A stretch of DNA of 64,000 nt, taken from the NCBI GenBank assembly GCA_023269235.1, contig JAHFTW010000003.1, positions 21,325-85,324 of the forward strand, read 5' to 3'. Below are positions 19,514 through 27,811 of this stretch, one piece after another. How positions within the stretch are numbered: position 1 is the stretch's first letter; each line of letters begins with the position of its first letter. A program made the position numbers and the translations under genes. Source of the DNA: Thermoplasmata archaeon. GTDB lineage: Archaea; Thermoplasmatota; E2; JACPAO01; JAHFTW01. The notes under the pieces were generated by a model that had not been told where the DNA came from, did not search any database, and worked only from the letters and a program-made list of their open reading frames with translations.

Positions 19514-20539
19514 CTAGAGGCTGATCTGTCCTTCCTTGCTGCGCTTCGCGAAGTCGCGCAGGAGCCAGGCTCCGAACGGGATGGCGAAGACGCCGCCCGC
19601 GCCGAGCAGGAGGAAGAAGCCGGCGGCCTTCCCGGGGTAGGGCTTGAAGCCGACGGAGTCGCTGGGCACGAAGGCACGTTTCAGGATGGAGCCGCCCGCG
19701 AAGGCGAAGGGGGCCAGGATGAGCCCGGTGAGGTTGGGGTACACGAACCAGCGCAGCTGCGTGGTCATCTGGGTGTTGAACTCTTCCTGGTGCGCGAACG
19801 CCTCGGGGATGGCGTCGGCCATGCCGACGTCCTGGAGCGTGTGCGTGTCGCGGTAGCTGTGCGTCAGCGCGGCCGAGGTCGCGGGCTGCGTGCACTCGCC
19901 GGTCCGGGCGTCGCGGGCGCAGGCGAGGTCGCCGAACAGGGCGGCGGCGCCGGCGGGGGTGAGGGCGGCGTCCAGGACGGCGCGCGCCTCCTCGTCGCGG
20001 TGGGCGGCAAGCAGTGGCTTGACCTTCTGCCACAGAAGATGGTTGGGGGTGAGCTTGAGGACCGTGACGCGCGCGGCGTCGAGGTCCTTGCGGGACTGGT
20101 TGAGGGCGTCCGAGAGCTCGCCGCGCGCCTTCAGGTTGGCTGCGGACGGGTCGGCGTTGTAGGCCGCGGTCGCGTTGGCGAGGCCGAAGACCTGCTTGAC
20201 GATGATGGCCGGCTTCGTCGTGGAGGTCTTGAGGGCGTCCTGGTAGTCGCCCTCGCCGACGGTGAGGTTGAGGTTGTTCGTGAGCGTCTTGTGGATGCCT
20301 TCCTTGGCGGCGGCCTCGAAGCCGGAGACGGCGAGCCAGCCGCCGGCCCCGAGCAGCACCGCGCAACCGAGGGCGACCAGGCGCTTCGTGCCGGCGCGCC
20401 GGTCCACGGCCTTGTGGCGCTGGGCCAGTTTGCCGAGGACGCGCCAGGCGGCCACGAGAAGGACCAGGGTGCCGACGACGACGAACCAGGCCCACGCCTG
20501 CTCCGCGACGGGCCCGGTGGACTCCAGGAAGGAGCTCAT
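19514..20539 (-). CDS. Membrane protein with large helical external loop, unknown
   Basis: 341 residues from ATG 20539. Two N-terminal helices (about 13-33 and 53-73), a ~170-residue helical loop with Cys pair CARDARTGEC, and two more helices near the C-terminus ('NLTGLILAPFAFAGGS', 'AAGFFLLLGAGGVFAIPFGAWLL'). The start is chosen because a TATA box (20561-20568) lies 26 nt upstream. ATG 20551 is the alternative. No family recognised. Confidence 0.7.
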   Translation of the reverse strand: MSSFLESTGPVAEQAWAWFVVVGTLVLLVAAWRVLGKLAQRHKAVDRRAGTKRLVALGCAVLLGAGGWLAVSGFEAAAKEGIHKTLTNNLNLTVGEGDYQDALKTSTTKPAIIVKQVFGLANATAAYNADPSAANLKARGELSDALNQSRKDLDAARVTVLKLTPNHLLWQKVKPLLAAHRDEEARAVLDAALTPAGAAALFGDLACARDARTGECTQPATSAALTHSYRDTHTLQDVGMADAIPEAFAHQEEFNTQMTTQLRWFVYPNLTGLILAPFAFAGGSILKRAFVPSDSVGFKPYPGKAAGFFLLLGAGGVFAIPFGAWLLRDFAKRSKEGQISL

Positions 20540-20560
20540 TGGCGCGCCCATAGGGAGGAC

Positions 20561-20568
20561 CCTTAAAG
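20561..20568 (-). promoter_or_regulatory. TATA box (ctttaagg)
   Basis: ctttaagg lies 26 nt before ATG 20539. An identical ctttaagg lies at the same distance before GTG 34964, so this is a recurring promoter in this genome. Confidence 0.6.
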
Positions 20569-20644
20569 CCTGTGGGAACCCGAGATGGCGGCCTGGTGGC
20601 GCCACCGTGGGCAGCCTCAAGCCAAGGGCCCGGGTCGAGGACGC

Positions 20645-22090
20645 GTGAGCCGGCCTGGCGCGCGCAGAGGGGGGCCCGACGGCCAGCGCGAGGCGGCAGC
20701 GTGGGTGGCGGATTTCCTTGCGCCCGCGTACGGTCCCGGAGGCGGCCTCAAACTCTCAGACACGGGCGACGGCCAGCACGCGCTCTTCACGTCGGGCGCG
20801 GGCGCCTTGCGCGCGAGCGGCCTGCGCAGCCCGGAGCTTGCCCCCTACGTCAGCCTCGCCGCGGGCCTGCAGGCGGCGGCCGGCGACCAGGCAACGGGGG
20901 GAACGCTCTTCGCGGCCCGCCTCGTCATCCTCGGTCTCCGTTTGGAGGAGGACGGCGTCGCCCGCGCCAGCACGCTGGACGGCCTTCGCCTCGCGCGCCG
21001 GCAGGTCCTCGCCACGTTGCGCAGCCTCGAGTCCCCGGACCCTGGCGCTCGATCGTTGCGCACGGCCTGCTGCGACCCTTCGTGGGCGGACCTTGTCTGG
21101 TCCGGGCTCCCGAGCCTCCGAACGGAGGGGGCGGTGCGCCTCGACGACGTCGAGGTCGTGGCCTCGGCGACCGCCAGTGAGGCAGCTTGGCTGCGCGGCC
21201 TCGTCGTCGAGCCCAAACCACGTTCCGTGGCGGGAACGGTCGGCGTGGGGCTCCTGGAGCATCCCCCCCGCGTCAAGCCGCGCTCCGAGATGGGCCTCCG
21301 CGTGGGCGACCCCGCCATCCTGACGCGCTTCCTAGCCCACGAGCGGGCCGCGCTTCGGGCCCAGGCCGAGCATCTGCGCACCCTCAGCGTCCACCTCCTC
21401 GCCTGCCCCGGCGCCATCCCCGAGTCCCTGCTCGGCGTCCTCCACGACGCCGGAATCCAGACCCTCTCCGACCTCCCGCTGCCCGCGCTGCGGCGCATGG
21501 CTCGGGCCACTGGTGCGACCGCCGCCGCCAGGATCGCCACTCTCGCCGGGCGGGACATTGGCGCGGGCGTCCTGGAGCGCGACGGGCGGCGCTGGCTCCT
21601 CGCAGGAAAGGGCCCGGCCGCGACGTTCGAGGTGCCTGCGGCCACCGCGGCCCACGTGACCGACGCCAAGGAGCAAGCCGACCGCCTGCTCCGCGTCGCT
21701 GGCCTCCTCGCCAACACGCCGCGCGCCCTGCCGGGCGGCGGCCGCTGGCAGCGCGAGGCGTCTCGCTCGTTGCGCGCCGCCGCAGACGCGGCGCCGGGCA
21801 AGGCGCCGCTCGTCCTGCGCGCGGTGTCAGATGCGTTCGCGGGCCTCGCGGACGACTTGGTGCGCAACCTCGGCCTCGACCCGTGGCGGACTTCGCTCCA
21901 CCCGCAGGCGGACGATGCGTGGGATGTCGCGCCCGCCGTGCGCCTCGCGGTCGAGGGCGCGTTCGAGGCGGCCACACAGGTCCTGCGCATTGACGCGCGG
22001 CACGCCAAGCGGTCGAGCTCGGCGGTCGGCCTGCGCGGGGCAGGGACGCCGACGCGCATCCGCAGCGGCGATGTGCCGCCGCTGATGTGA
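20645..22090 (+). CDS. Degenerate Cpn60/thermosome-family protein
   Basis: 481 residues from GTG 20645. Alignment by eye follows group II chaperonins: GPGGG (residues 30-34) for the usual GPKG, then SGAGALR for the 'DGATIL' strand, 'AAGDQATGG' (78-86) where the ATPase loop GDGTTT is expected, 'ALRRMARATGA' for the return to the intermediate domain, 'GGG' at 364-366, and 'AVEGAFEAATQVLRID' at the end matching 'QAIxSATExAxxxLRID'. The nucleotide loop keeps GD but loses the TTT run, and the apical region is short and unlike thermosome. It is probably a non-canonical paralogue with altered or no ATPase. A regular thermosome must lie elsewhere. Confidence 0.75.
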   Translation: MSRPGARRGGPDGQREAAAWVADFLAPAYGPGGGLKLSDTGDGQHALFTSGAGALRASGLRSPELAPYVSLAAGLQAAAGDQATGGTLFAARLVILGLRLEEDGVARASTLDGLRLARRQVLATLRSLESPDPGARSLRTACCDPSWADLVWSGLPSLRTEGAVRLDDVEVVASATASEAAWLRGLVVEPKPRSVAGTVGVGLLEHPPRVKPRSEMGLRVGDPAILTRFLAHERAALRAQAEHLRTLSVHLLACPGAIPESLLGVLHDAGIQTLSDLPLPALRRMARATGATAAARIATLAGRDIGAGVLERDGRRWLLAGKGPAATFEVPAATAAHVTDAKEQADRLLRVAGLLANTPRALPGGGRWQREASRSLRAAADAAPGKAPLVLRAVSDAFAGLADDLVRNLGLDPWRTSLHPQADDAWDVAPAVRLAVEGAFEAATQVLRIDARHAKRSSSAVGLRGAGTPTRIRSGDVPPLM

Positions 22091-22091
22091 C

Positions 22092-22541
22092 CTAGCGCTT
22101 GGCGCGCTTCGCGGTCGCCTTCTTCGAGGTCTTCGTGGCCTTGGCAGGCTTCGTGGCCTTCGCCTTCTTGGCAGGCTTGGCGGGCGCGTCGCCGCCGTCG
22201 CGCAGGGATTCGTAGGCGACCTTCACGGCCGGCAGGATGGCATCGAGGTCGCCTTCATCGGTGTAGGGGACGCGCAGCCAGCCGTTCATGCGGCGCTCGT
22301 CGCCGTCGGACATCTTGTAGAGGAACGGGCCCGCCTTGAGCGCCTTCTCGAAGCGCGCGTACGCTCCGGTGGGGAGCTTGAGGGTCACGGAGTCCTCCAT
22401 GAGGCTCGCGAACACCTTGCCGCCGACCGTGTAGCCGGGGGTGCCGAACATCGGGCGTTTGACGACGCCGGGCCAGTCGAGGACGCGCTCCTCGAACAGC
22501 TCGCGCAGGCCGCCCATCGACTCCTCGTCGTACAGCTTCAC
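22092..22541 (-). CDS. TfoX N-terminal-domain protein
   Basis: 149 residues. 'WPGVVKRPMFGTPGYTVGGKVFASLMEDSVTLKLP' is the TfoX/Sxy N-terminal-like domain, here with an Ala/Lys-rich basic tail (about 112-149) that may bind nucleic acid. GTG 22541 overlaps the stop of the hotdog gene by 4 nt (GTGA), which decides the start and indicates translational coupling. The biochemical role of stand-alone TfoX-N proteins is unknown. Confidence 0.78.
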   Translation of the reverse strand: MKLYDEESMGGLRELFEERVLDWPGVVKRPMFGTPGYTVGGKVFASLMEDSVTLKLPTGAYARFEKALKAGPFLYKMSDGDERRMNGWLRVPYTDEGDLDAILPAVKVAYESLRDGGDAPAKPAKKAKATKPAKATKTSKKATAKRAKR

Positions 22542-23077
22542 GACGCCGGGACGGCGCGCGCGGGACTTGGAGGTTGCGACGCCGCGGCCTTGCGGACGTT
22601 CACGATCTTCTCGACGGTGGCGCAGACTGTGCCGTCGCGGTCCACGTAGTCCACCGAATAGGTGCGATCCACTTTCGGCTCCGTCTCCAGCAAACATTTG
22701 ACCTCGGCGACCTCGGCGTCGGGCATCCTGCACACCGCGGTCAACGTCGAGCGGCCAGGGCGCCGGAACCGGATGCTCGCGGCCTTGTCCCACACCAGGT
22801 ACTCGGGGCCGAGGCGGTGCATGAGCATGAACATGAAGTGCGGGTCCAACGAGGCGTAGAGCGAGCCGCCGAAGATGGTGCCCACGTAGTTGCGCGTCCG
22901 CACCGAGAGCGGGAGCTTGATGCGCATCTCCGACCAGTCATCCGCGATGAACGTCACCCAACCGCCAGTGCCACGGAACGCGGGGAAGAAGTTCAGCACG
23001 TGGCGGAACTTGCGCGGGTTCTGAATGGCCCACCGCTGGAGCCCGACCCCTTTCTGCGCGGTGTTCGGGGCAGCCAT
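22538..23077 (-). CDS. DUF4442-type hotdog-fold protein (thioesterase-like)
   Basis: 179 residues starting at ATG 23077, which overlaps the previous stop (TGATG). The segment 'NYVGTIFGGSLYASLDPHFMFMLMHRLG' and the flanking strands match the PaaI/DUF4442 hotdog family, often annotated as acyl-CoA thioesterases. It is the middle gene of a three-gene operon with a thioredoxin-like protein and a TfoX-N protein. Confidence 0.8.
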   Translation of the reverse strand: MAAPNTAQKGVGLQRWAIQNPRKFRHVLNFFPAFRGTGGWVTFIADDWSEMRIKLPLSVRTRNYVGTIFGGSLYASLDPHFMFMLMHRLGPEYLVWDKAASIRFRRPGRSTLTAVCRMPDAEVAEVKCLLETEPKVDRTYSVDYVDRDGTVCATVEKIVNVRKAAASQPPSPARAVPAS

Positions 23078-23625
23078 CAGCGCCACTTGATGTTGCATCC
23101 CATGCTCGGTTTCTGCGTCGCGACGGGCGGCTTCCCGGCCACGACGGCGTCCACGGCGGCGGTCAAGTCGGCGCCCGTCACCGGCTTCCCGTTCCCGGGG
23201 CGTGAATCATCCATCTGGCCGCGATAGACCAACCGATGCGCGGCGTCGTAGAGGAAGAAGTCCGGTGTGCACTGCGCGTCGTAGGCGCGGGCGACCGCTT
23301 GCGACTCGTCGAAGAGGTAGGGGAACGCGTAGCCGCGCCGCTTGTGCTCCAGCCGCATCGCGTCGGGGGAGTCGTCCGGGTACTGCGCGACATCGTTGGA
23401 GCTGATGCCGACGACGGCGACGCCCTTCTCCGCCCACTTGCGCGCCAGCATCGCGAGGTCGTTCGCGATGTGCTTGACGTAGGGGCAGTGGTTGCAGAGG
23501 AACACCACGAGCAAGGGCTTGCCGGCGAAGTCGGCGCGGCGCACCGTGCGTCCCTCCGAGTCGGGCAGCGCGAAGCCAGGGGCCGTCGTCCCAAGCGCCA
23601 CCATGGAGGACGGAGTCAGGACCAC
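23077..23625 (-). CDS. Thioredoxin-family (AhpC/TSA-like) protein
   Basis: 182 residues. 'GFALPDSEGRTVRRADFAGKPLLVVFLCNHCPYVKH' places a CNHC redox motif at residues 44-47, with the cis-Pro region 'DAQCTPDFFLYD' downstream. The CNHCPYVKH form belongs to the AhpC/TSA-like thioredoxin family seen in many prokaryotes. No signal peptide, so cytoplasmic. It leads an overlapping three-gene operon. Confidence 0.88.
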   Translation of the reverse strand: MVLTPSSMVALGTTAPGFALPDSEGRTVRRADFAGKPLLVVFLCNHCPYVKHIANDLAMLARKWAEKGVAVVGISSNDVAQYPDDSPDAMRLEHKRRGYAFPYLFDESQAVARAYDAQCTPDFFLYDAAHRLVYRGQMDDSRPGNGKPVTGADLTAAVDAVVAGKPPVATQKPSMGCNIKWR

Positions 23626-23685
23626 GCCGGCCGATTCGAGCCTCCGCTCAAGAAGGTTGGGAGGACGCGGCCCGGATGGCCCCCG

Positions 23686-24828
23686 TCACCGCACGTAGCG
23701 CAGCGTGGCCTTCTCGACGGCCTCTTGGCCTCCGGCCTTCATCGAGAAGCGTCCCGTGTAGTCCCCGGGGACGAGGAGCGGGTGGCCGATGCGGGAGGTG
23801 TAGAGCCGGTCCAGCGTGGAGAGGTCCACGCCGAGCGTCTGGTCCTGCGGCCCGATGGAGAGGACCTCGCCTTTGGGCCCGAGGACGGAGCCTCCGGGCT
23901 CGGACACGAAGCCCACCGCGCCGTCGCCACGCACGGCGACTCCCACGGCGAGGGGCATGGCGGTGCCGTCCAGCGTGAACCCCCACGTCGCCTCCCCGCT
24001 CCCCGTGAGCGTCCCGACGCGCTCGAGGACGGGCTCCACGCCCAAGGACCGCAGCGTGGCGTTCCCCACTCCCTGGGAGAGAAGACGGACCGCCTCCCCG
24101 ACCCCGGACAGGACGACGACGTATTCCCCCGCAGGCTCCGCGAGCGGAAGGCGCCCCTCTGTGCCGGGGGTCAGGATGCCGAGGAAGCGGTCGTCGGGGC
24201 CCCACACGAGCAGCGGCGCAGGGGAGGACCCGTCCAGCGAGACGACGCGGAGGGTCTCCGGGTGCTCGAGCGGCAGCGCGACCGGCAGGCCAGGGACGAC
24301 TGCGTTCCGCAAGGCCTCGACATGGATGCGCAGCGTGTAGTCCATCGTGCCCGCCTCCGGCTTCTCGGCGAAGACGCGGACCGCGATGGGGCCGTCGGCG
24401 ACGCGGACGACGAGGGCGTCCATCGTGTCGAGCCCGTTCTCGCCTTCCCGCACATCGACCCACAGCACGGTCTGGTCGTTGGCCTGAAGGCGAAGCCAGA
24501 GGTTGCCGGTGGTGACTGGGGATTGCTGCAGGACGGCGCGGATGCGCGTCGGCGCACCGGCATGGACCAGGGAGCCGACGTCGGTGTCGTGGGTGTGGCC
24601 GGAGCCGACGAATGCTCCGAGGATGCAGCCGCCCGTGTCGCAGGTGTCCTGCGGCTGGAACGTCCCGTTGGCCCAGAGGACTGCGTCCACCGGGATGATT
24701 GTGCGGTTGCCATGGACCCGCTCATGGGCCTGCGTGGACGACGCGTCGGTCGAGGTCAGCGGCGAGGGCGCAGACGTGCATCCGGCGAGAGCAAGACCGG
24801 CGAGTACGAGGAGGGCGATGGCGCGCAC
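23686..24828 (-). CDS. Secreted lipoprotein, unknown
   Basis: 380 residues from GTG 24828. The N-terminus is a lipoprotein signal (AIALLVLAGLALAGC, lipobox LAGC with Cys at about 17), followed by a Ser/Thr-rich linker and a beta-rich ectodomain. The ectodomain has one Cys pair (CDTGGC) and two repeated beta segments. The open frame further upstream, to 25332, overlaps the ribosomal protein genes and is rejected. A TATA box (24850-24858) lies 25 nt upstream. Confidence 0.75.
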   Translation of the reverse strand: MRAIALLVLAGLALAGCTSAPSPLTSTDASSTQAHERVHGNRTIIPVDAVLWANGTFQPQDTCDTGGCILGAFVGSGHTHDTDVGSLVHAGAPTRIRAVLQQSPVTTGNLWLRLQANDQTVLWVDVREGENGLDTMDALVVRVADGPIAVRVFAEKPEAGTMDYTLRIHVEALRNAVVPGLPVALPLEHPETLRVVSLDGSSPAPLLVWGPDDRFLGILTPGTEGRLPLAEPAGEYVVVLSGVGEAVRLLSQGVGNATLRSLGVEPVLERVGTLTGSGEATWGFTLDGTAMPLAVGVAVRGDGAVGFVSEPGGSVLGPKGEVLSIGPQDQTLGVDLSTLDRLYTSRIGHPLLVPGDYTGRFSMKAGGQEAVEKATLRYVR

Positions 24829-24849
24829 GGCCTGAACGCCCCAGCGCGT

Positions 24850-24858
24850 TGGATAAGC
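24850..24858 (-). promoter_or_regulatory. TATA box for the lipoprotein gene
   Basis: cgcttatcc on the minus strand about 25 nt before GTG 24828. This separates the lipoprotein from the ribosomal operon upstream. Confidence 0.45.
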
Positions 24859-24974
24859 GTGCTGGTGAAGGGGTTGGACGCGCGGGGCGACAGCGTCGCT
24901 CGGCCGGGTGAACCAAAAAAATGGAGAGGGAAGGGAAAAGGATCCAGAGAATCGAGCGGGCGAGCCGATCGAAT

Positions 24975-25160
24975 CTACTTGCCGCCGCGGTGCTCGCGGA
25001 ACGCTTCCGTCCACTTGACGTGGCGGTTGATGCGGCCCATCTTGAGCATGTTGCGCAGCGACTTGGAGGACTTGAAGTGCAGGACCTCGCCGTTCTTGCG
25101 GACGTACATGATGCCCGTGCCGGGCTCGATGTCCTCGCCGCTGAAGGTGTCCTTCGTCAT
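24975..25160 (-). CDS. rpl24e: Ribosomal protein L24e, zinc-free form
   Basis: 61 residues. '[19 protein letters not shown]' and '[15 protein letters not shown]' are the L24e core. The four Cys of the usual zinc site (CxxC...CxxxC) are all replaced, leaving 'TFSG' and 'SSKSL', so it cannot bind zinc there. ATG 25160 overlaps the S28e stop (ATGA). Third gene of the L7Ae-S28e-L24e operon found in many archaea. Confidence 0.92.
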   Translation of the reverse strand: MTKDTFSGEDIEPGTGIMYVRKNGEVLHFKSSKSLRNMLKMGRINRHVKWTEAFREHRGGK

Positions 25161-25525
25161 TCCTTCTTCGCCCCCTTCTTCTGGCCAGGTCCGCCGATCG
25201 TGCGGGCCTCGCGCTCCGTCTCGCGGAGCATGAGGACGTCGCCCATCTGGACGGGGCCCATGGCGTTGCGGGCGATGATACGGCCCTTGTCGCGGCCCGC
25301 GAGGACGCGGACCTTGACGAGGGTGACCTCACCGGTCATGCCGCCGCGGGAGACGACCTCGACGACCTCGCTGGGGAAGGCGTCGTTGTCGCCTGCGTCC
25401 GCGGTCTTCGAGGCGGCGGGGGCGGGCGTGGCGGGGCCGTCGGGCTTGCCGCCCTTGGCCTCCTTGACTTCTTTGTCGGCCGGGGCGCCCTTGGCGGGCT
25501 TGCCCTTGGCCTTCTCGTCAGCCAT
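25157..25525 (-). CDS. rps28e: Ribosomal protein S28e with long N-terminal extension
   Basis: 122 residues against the usual ~70. The S28e core begins near residue 50 ('[26 protein letters not shown]') and contains '[27 protein letters not shown]', the family signature. The first ~48 residues are a Lys/Ala/Pro-rich, low-complexity extension. ATG 25525 lies 13 nt after the L7Ae stop. Confidence 0.93.
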   Translation of the reverse strand: MADEKAKGKPAKGAPADKEVKEAKGGKPDGPATPAPAASKTADAGDNDAFPSEVVEVVSRGGMTGEVTLVKVRVLAGRDKGRIIARNAMGPVQMGDVLMLRETEREARTIGGPGQKKGAKKE

Positions 25526-25537
25526 GATGGAATCTCC

Positions 25538-25909
25538 TTAAGCGGCGACCTTGAGGGCGGTCGTCTTCTTGGCGATGTCCTCGACGGCCTCGGCGGCGGT
25601 TCCGGAGTCCACGATGGCGATGGCCGCGGTGCCGACGGCGAGGCCGGCGGCGGTGCCGAGCTCGGCCTTCGAGGGGACGTAGGCGTAGGGGATGCCCTTC
25701 TCCTCGCAGAGGAGGGGGATGTGGGCGAGGATCTCAGGCGGGCTGACGTCCTCGGCCATGACGACGAGCTTGGCGACGCCGCGCTCGACCTGCTTGGTGA
25801 CCTCGTTGGCGCCCTTGGCGACACGGCCCGTGCTGCGGGCCTTCTCGACGGTCTCGTACACTTGGGCCCCAAGCTCCTTGGGGGTCTCGAATCGAACGTA
25901 CATGGGCAT
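25538..25909 (-). CDS. rpl7ae: Ribosomal protein L7Ae
   Basis: 123 residues. '[43 protein letters not shown]' is the kink-turn-binding L7Ae core with the GxNE(V)TK loop. L7Ae serves in the large subunit, box C/D and H/ACA RNPs and RNase P. I choose ATG 25909 (MPMYVRF) because GGAG lies 9 nt upstream; ATG 25924 is possible. First gene of the operon, with a long structured leader. Confidence 0.94.
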   Translation of the reverse strand: MPMYVRFETPKELGAQVYETVEKARSTGRVAKGANEVTKQVERGVAKLVVMAEDVSPPEILAHIPLLCEEKGIPYAYVPSKAELGTAAGLAVGTAAIAIVDSGTAAEAVEDIAKKTTALKVAA

Positions 25910-25926
25910 AGTGTCTGTCTCCATTG

Positions 25927-25983
25927 CCCGGTCTTGCGACCGGGTTCATTTTTCAACGACAGAGGAGCCCGGAGTCCTCCGGG
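25927..25983 (-). promoter_or_regulatory. Structured leader of the L7Ae operon: two strong hairpins
   Basis: On the minus strand, CCCGGAG-GA-CTCCGGG (25983-25968) is followed by CCCGGTC-GCAA-GACCGGG (25944-25927), a 7-bp stem capped by a GNRA tetraloop just before the GGAG and start codon. With the TATA-like box at 26032-26039, the leader would be about 100 nt, unusual where most genes look leaderless. Archaeal L7Ae is known to repress its own mRNA through kink-turns. I could not trace a clear kink-turn here. Confidence 0.5.
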
Positions 25984-26031
25984 GGAGGGCCAGGCGTCCC
26001 TTGCGTTGCTGCGCGTTCAGGAAGGCGCCTA

Positions 26032-26039
26032 CATAAGCC
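26032..26039 (-). promoter_or_regulatory. TATA box for the L7Ae-S28e-L24e operon
   Basis: gcttatgt on the minus strand. It is the best A/T-rich box between L7Ae and the upstream gene, placing the transcript start near 26008. Confidence 0.4.
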
Positions 26040-26092
26040 TGACTGGCCCGGCCCAGGAGGGCCAGGAACAAGTCAGGGGGCGGGGACTTTGG

Positions 26093-27706
26093 TTAGGCGC
26101 GGCGGCGCAGGACGAGGGCGACCCCGAGGGCGGCGGCGACGAGGAGGAGGCCGCCGGCGGGGGAGGCGTGGCTGGCGTCCGTCGTGGGGGCCGCGACCGG
26201 GGGGACGACGGCTGGGATGCCGGGGCCGGCGGCAACGCTCACGGGGATGTCCACGGCGGCGCTGAGGGGGCCGCCGAGGTAGGTGAGGGGCGCGCCGTCG
26301 AGGGCGCTGGGGGCGACGCGCACCGTGTACGCGCCCGCGGCGGGGAAGGCGAACGTGAGCGGGAAGACGCCGTCCTCGTGCGTGTGCAGCTTGGTCCACA
26401 GCAGGCCGTTGCCGGCGGCGTCGAGGACGACGACGTCCACCTCGCTGTGCTGGTACGGCATGCCGGCCGCGTCCTTGGCGGCCAGCGTGAGCGTGGTGGC
26501 GGCGCCGGCGACGACGCCGGCGGCGTGGCTCGAGATGGCGACCGGGCCGAAGCCGGACGTGGCGGGCGCGGCGACGACGCTGTAGGGCAGGACCAGGTGG
26601 CCGCTCCAGCCGCCCTTCGCGGCGTCCAGGGTGAGCGTGTAGGCGCCGGGGACCTGCTCCTTGGCCGCGAGCTCGTACACGCCGTCGTATTCGTGCAGGC
26701 TCGAGGACTCGAAGACGGTGCCGAGCGGGCCCTCGAGCTTGGCGACGAAGTTGACGTGCTGGACGGTCTGCCCGGTCGCGGGGTCCATGACGAGGCCGGC
26801 CAAGCGCATCTGGGCGCCGGGGCCGACGACGGTGTAGGGGTCGTACGTCCCGAAGAACTGGTAGGAGCCGCCCTGCGTCGTGCCGTCCGTGACGATGTTC
26901 TGGCCCATCGCGTCAGGCAGGCGCGACGGCGCAGGGGCCGCGGCGACGGAGGCGGGGTCCGGGGCGCCGACCAGGATGGTCTTCTCGACGGTGACGGGCG
27001 CGAACTCCGGCGTGGAGCCGGTGGCGTACGCGAGATAGCCGGTGGCGCGCACCGTGTAGGTGCCGGGGAGCGGGAAGGTGTAGGAGAGCTCCACGGGCGC
27101 GGTGTGCGTGTGGGCGTGGGTGCGGAAGACCAGGTCGAGCCCTTGGCGGACCTCGACGAGCAGGTCGGAGTGGTTGACGAGCACTCCGTTGGCTTCGACC
27201 TGGAGCTTGAGGGGGACAGGCCGAAGGGCCGAGGCGGAGGCCGGGACCTGGAGGTCCACGGTCGCGGCGACGCGGTCGTGCGGCGCCTCCACGACGCCGT
27301 CGAAGTGCTGCTGCACCATGCCATCGTCGGCCACGAGGGCGACCTCGTAGGTGCCCGTCACGGGGAAGACGATGAGGAACGTGTTGACGCCGTCGTAGTC
27401 GTGGCCGGCGGCGGCGCTCGCCTCCCACAGGACGGCACCATTCTCGCTGACGCGGATGTGGTTGTTCTGGTGCACGTCGGGGCGCAGGTCGTGGTCCGCG
27501 TCGTCGATGACGGCGAACGAGGTGACGTCGCCGACGTAGGTGCGGCCGTTCGTCGGGGGGTCGTGCGCGAGGATGGCGGTGGCGGTCCCCATGTGTTCGT
27601 GCTGGGCGCCGGCCGAGGGGGCAAGCGGCGCGAGGGAGAGGGCGAACAGGGGGATGAGGAGCAGGACGAGGGAGGCGCGCACGCGCCGGACGTGGCCGCG
27701 CCGCAC
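26093..27706 (-). CDS. Secreted, C-terminally anchored beta-sandwich protein, His-rich in places
   Basis: 537 residues from GTG 27706 (GTG 27682 also possible), beginning a signal peptide (ASLVLLLIPLFALSLAPLAPSAGA). The ectodomain has about four repeated Ig-like units, each with a 'GxYxVxVxA' type strand ('TGTYEVALVADDG', 'PGTYTVRATG', 'PGAYTLTLDA', 'AGAYTVRVAPSA') and several His clusters (HEHMG, THAHTHTAP, LHTHEDG). It ends with Pro-rich spacer, one membrane helix and RRRA. His clusters suggest metal binding outside the cell (inference). Divergent from the antiporter. Confidence 0.75.
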   Translation of the reverse strand: MRRGHVRRVRASLVLLLIPLFALSLAPLAPSAGAQHEHMGTATAILAHDPPTNGRTYVGDVTSFAVIDDADHDLRPDVHQNNHIRVSENGAVLWEASAAAGHDYDGVNTFLIVFPVTGTYEVALVADDGMVQQHFDGVVEAPHDRVAATVDLQVPASASALRPVPLKLQVEANGVLVNHSDLLVEVRQGLDLVFRTHAHTHTAPVELSYTFPLPGTYTVRATGYLAYATGSTPEFAPVTVEKTILVGAPDPASVAAAPAPSRLPDAMGQNIVTDGTTQGGSYQFFGTYDPYTVVGPGAQMRLAGLVMDPATGQTVQHVNFVAKLEGPLGTVFESSSLHEYDGVYELAAKEQVPGAYTLTLDAAKGGWSGHLVLPYSVVAAPATSGFGPVAISSHAAGVVAGAATTLTLAAKDAAGMPYQHSEVDVVVLDAAGNGLLWTKLHTHEDGVFPLTFAFPAAGAYTVRVAPSALDGAPLTYLGGPLSAAVDIPVSVAAGPGIPAVVPPVAAPTTDASHASPAGGLLLVAAALGVALVLRRRA

Positions 27707-27811
27707 TTCAGCGTTGCCGTCGTTGCCTTCGGGACCTCCCGCCACGCCAGGAGAGGACCCCGACGCGCAAGGTCCCTGTTTATCAGCGCCGAGGGGCATG
27801 GCAGGGCGTCC

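Noticed and set aside
25910-25983. A kink-turn in the L7Ae leader
   Set aside because: I could not place tandem G-A pairs next to a 3-nt bulge; only ordinary hairpins are visible.
25721-27811. Very long plus-strand frame leading into the antiporter
   Set aside because: It lies opposite L7Ae and the secreted protein gene and has low-complexity Gly/Arg/Glu composition; the antiporter starts at 27812.
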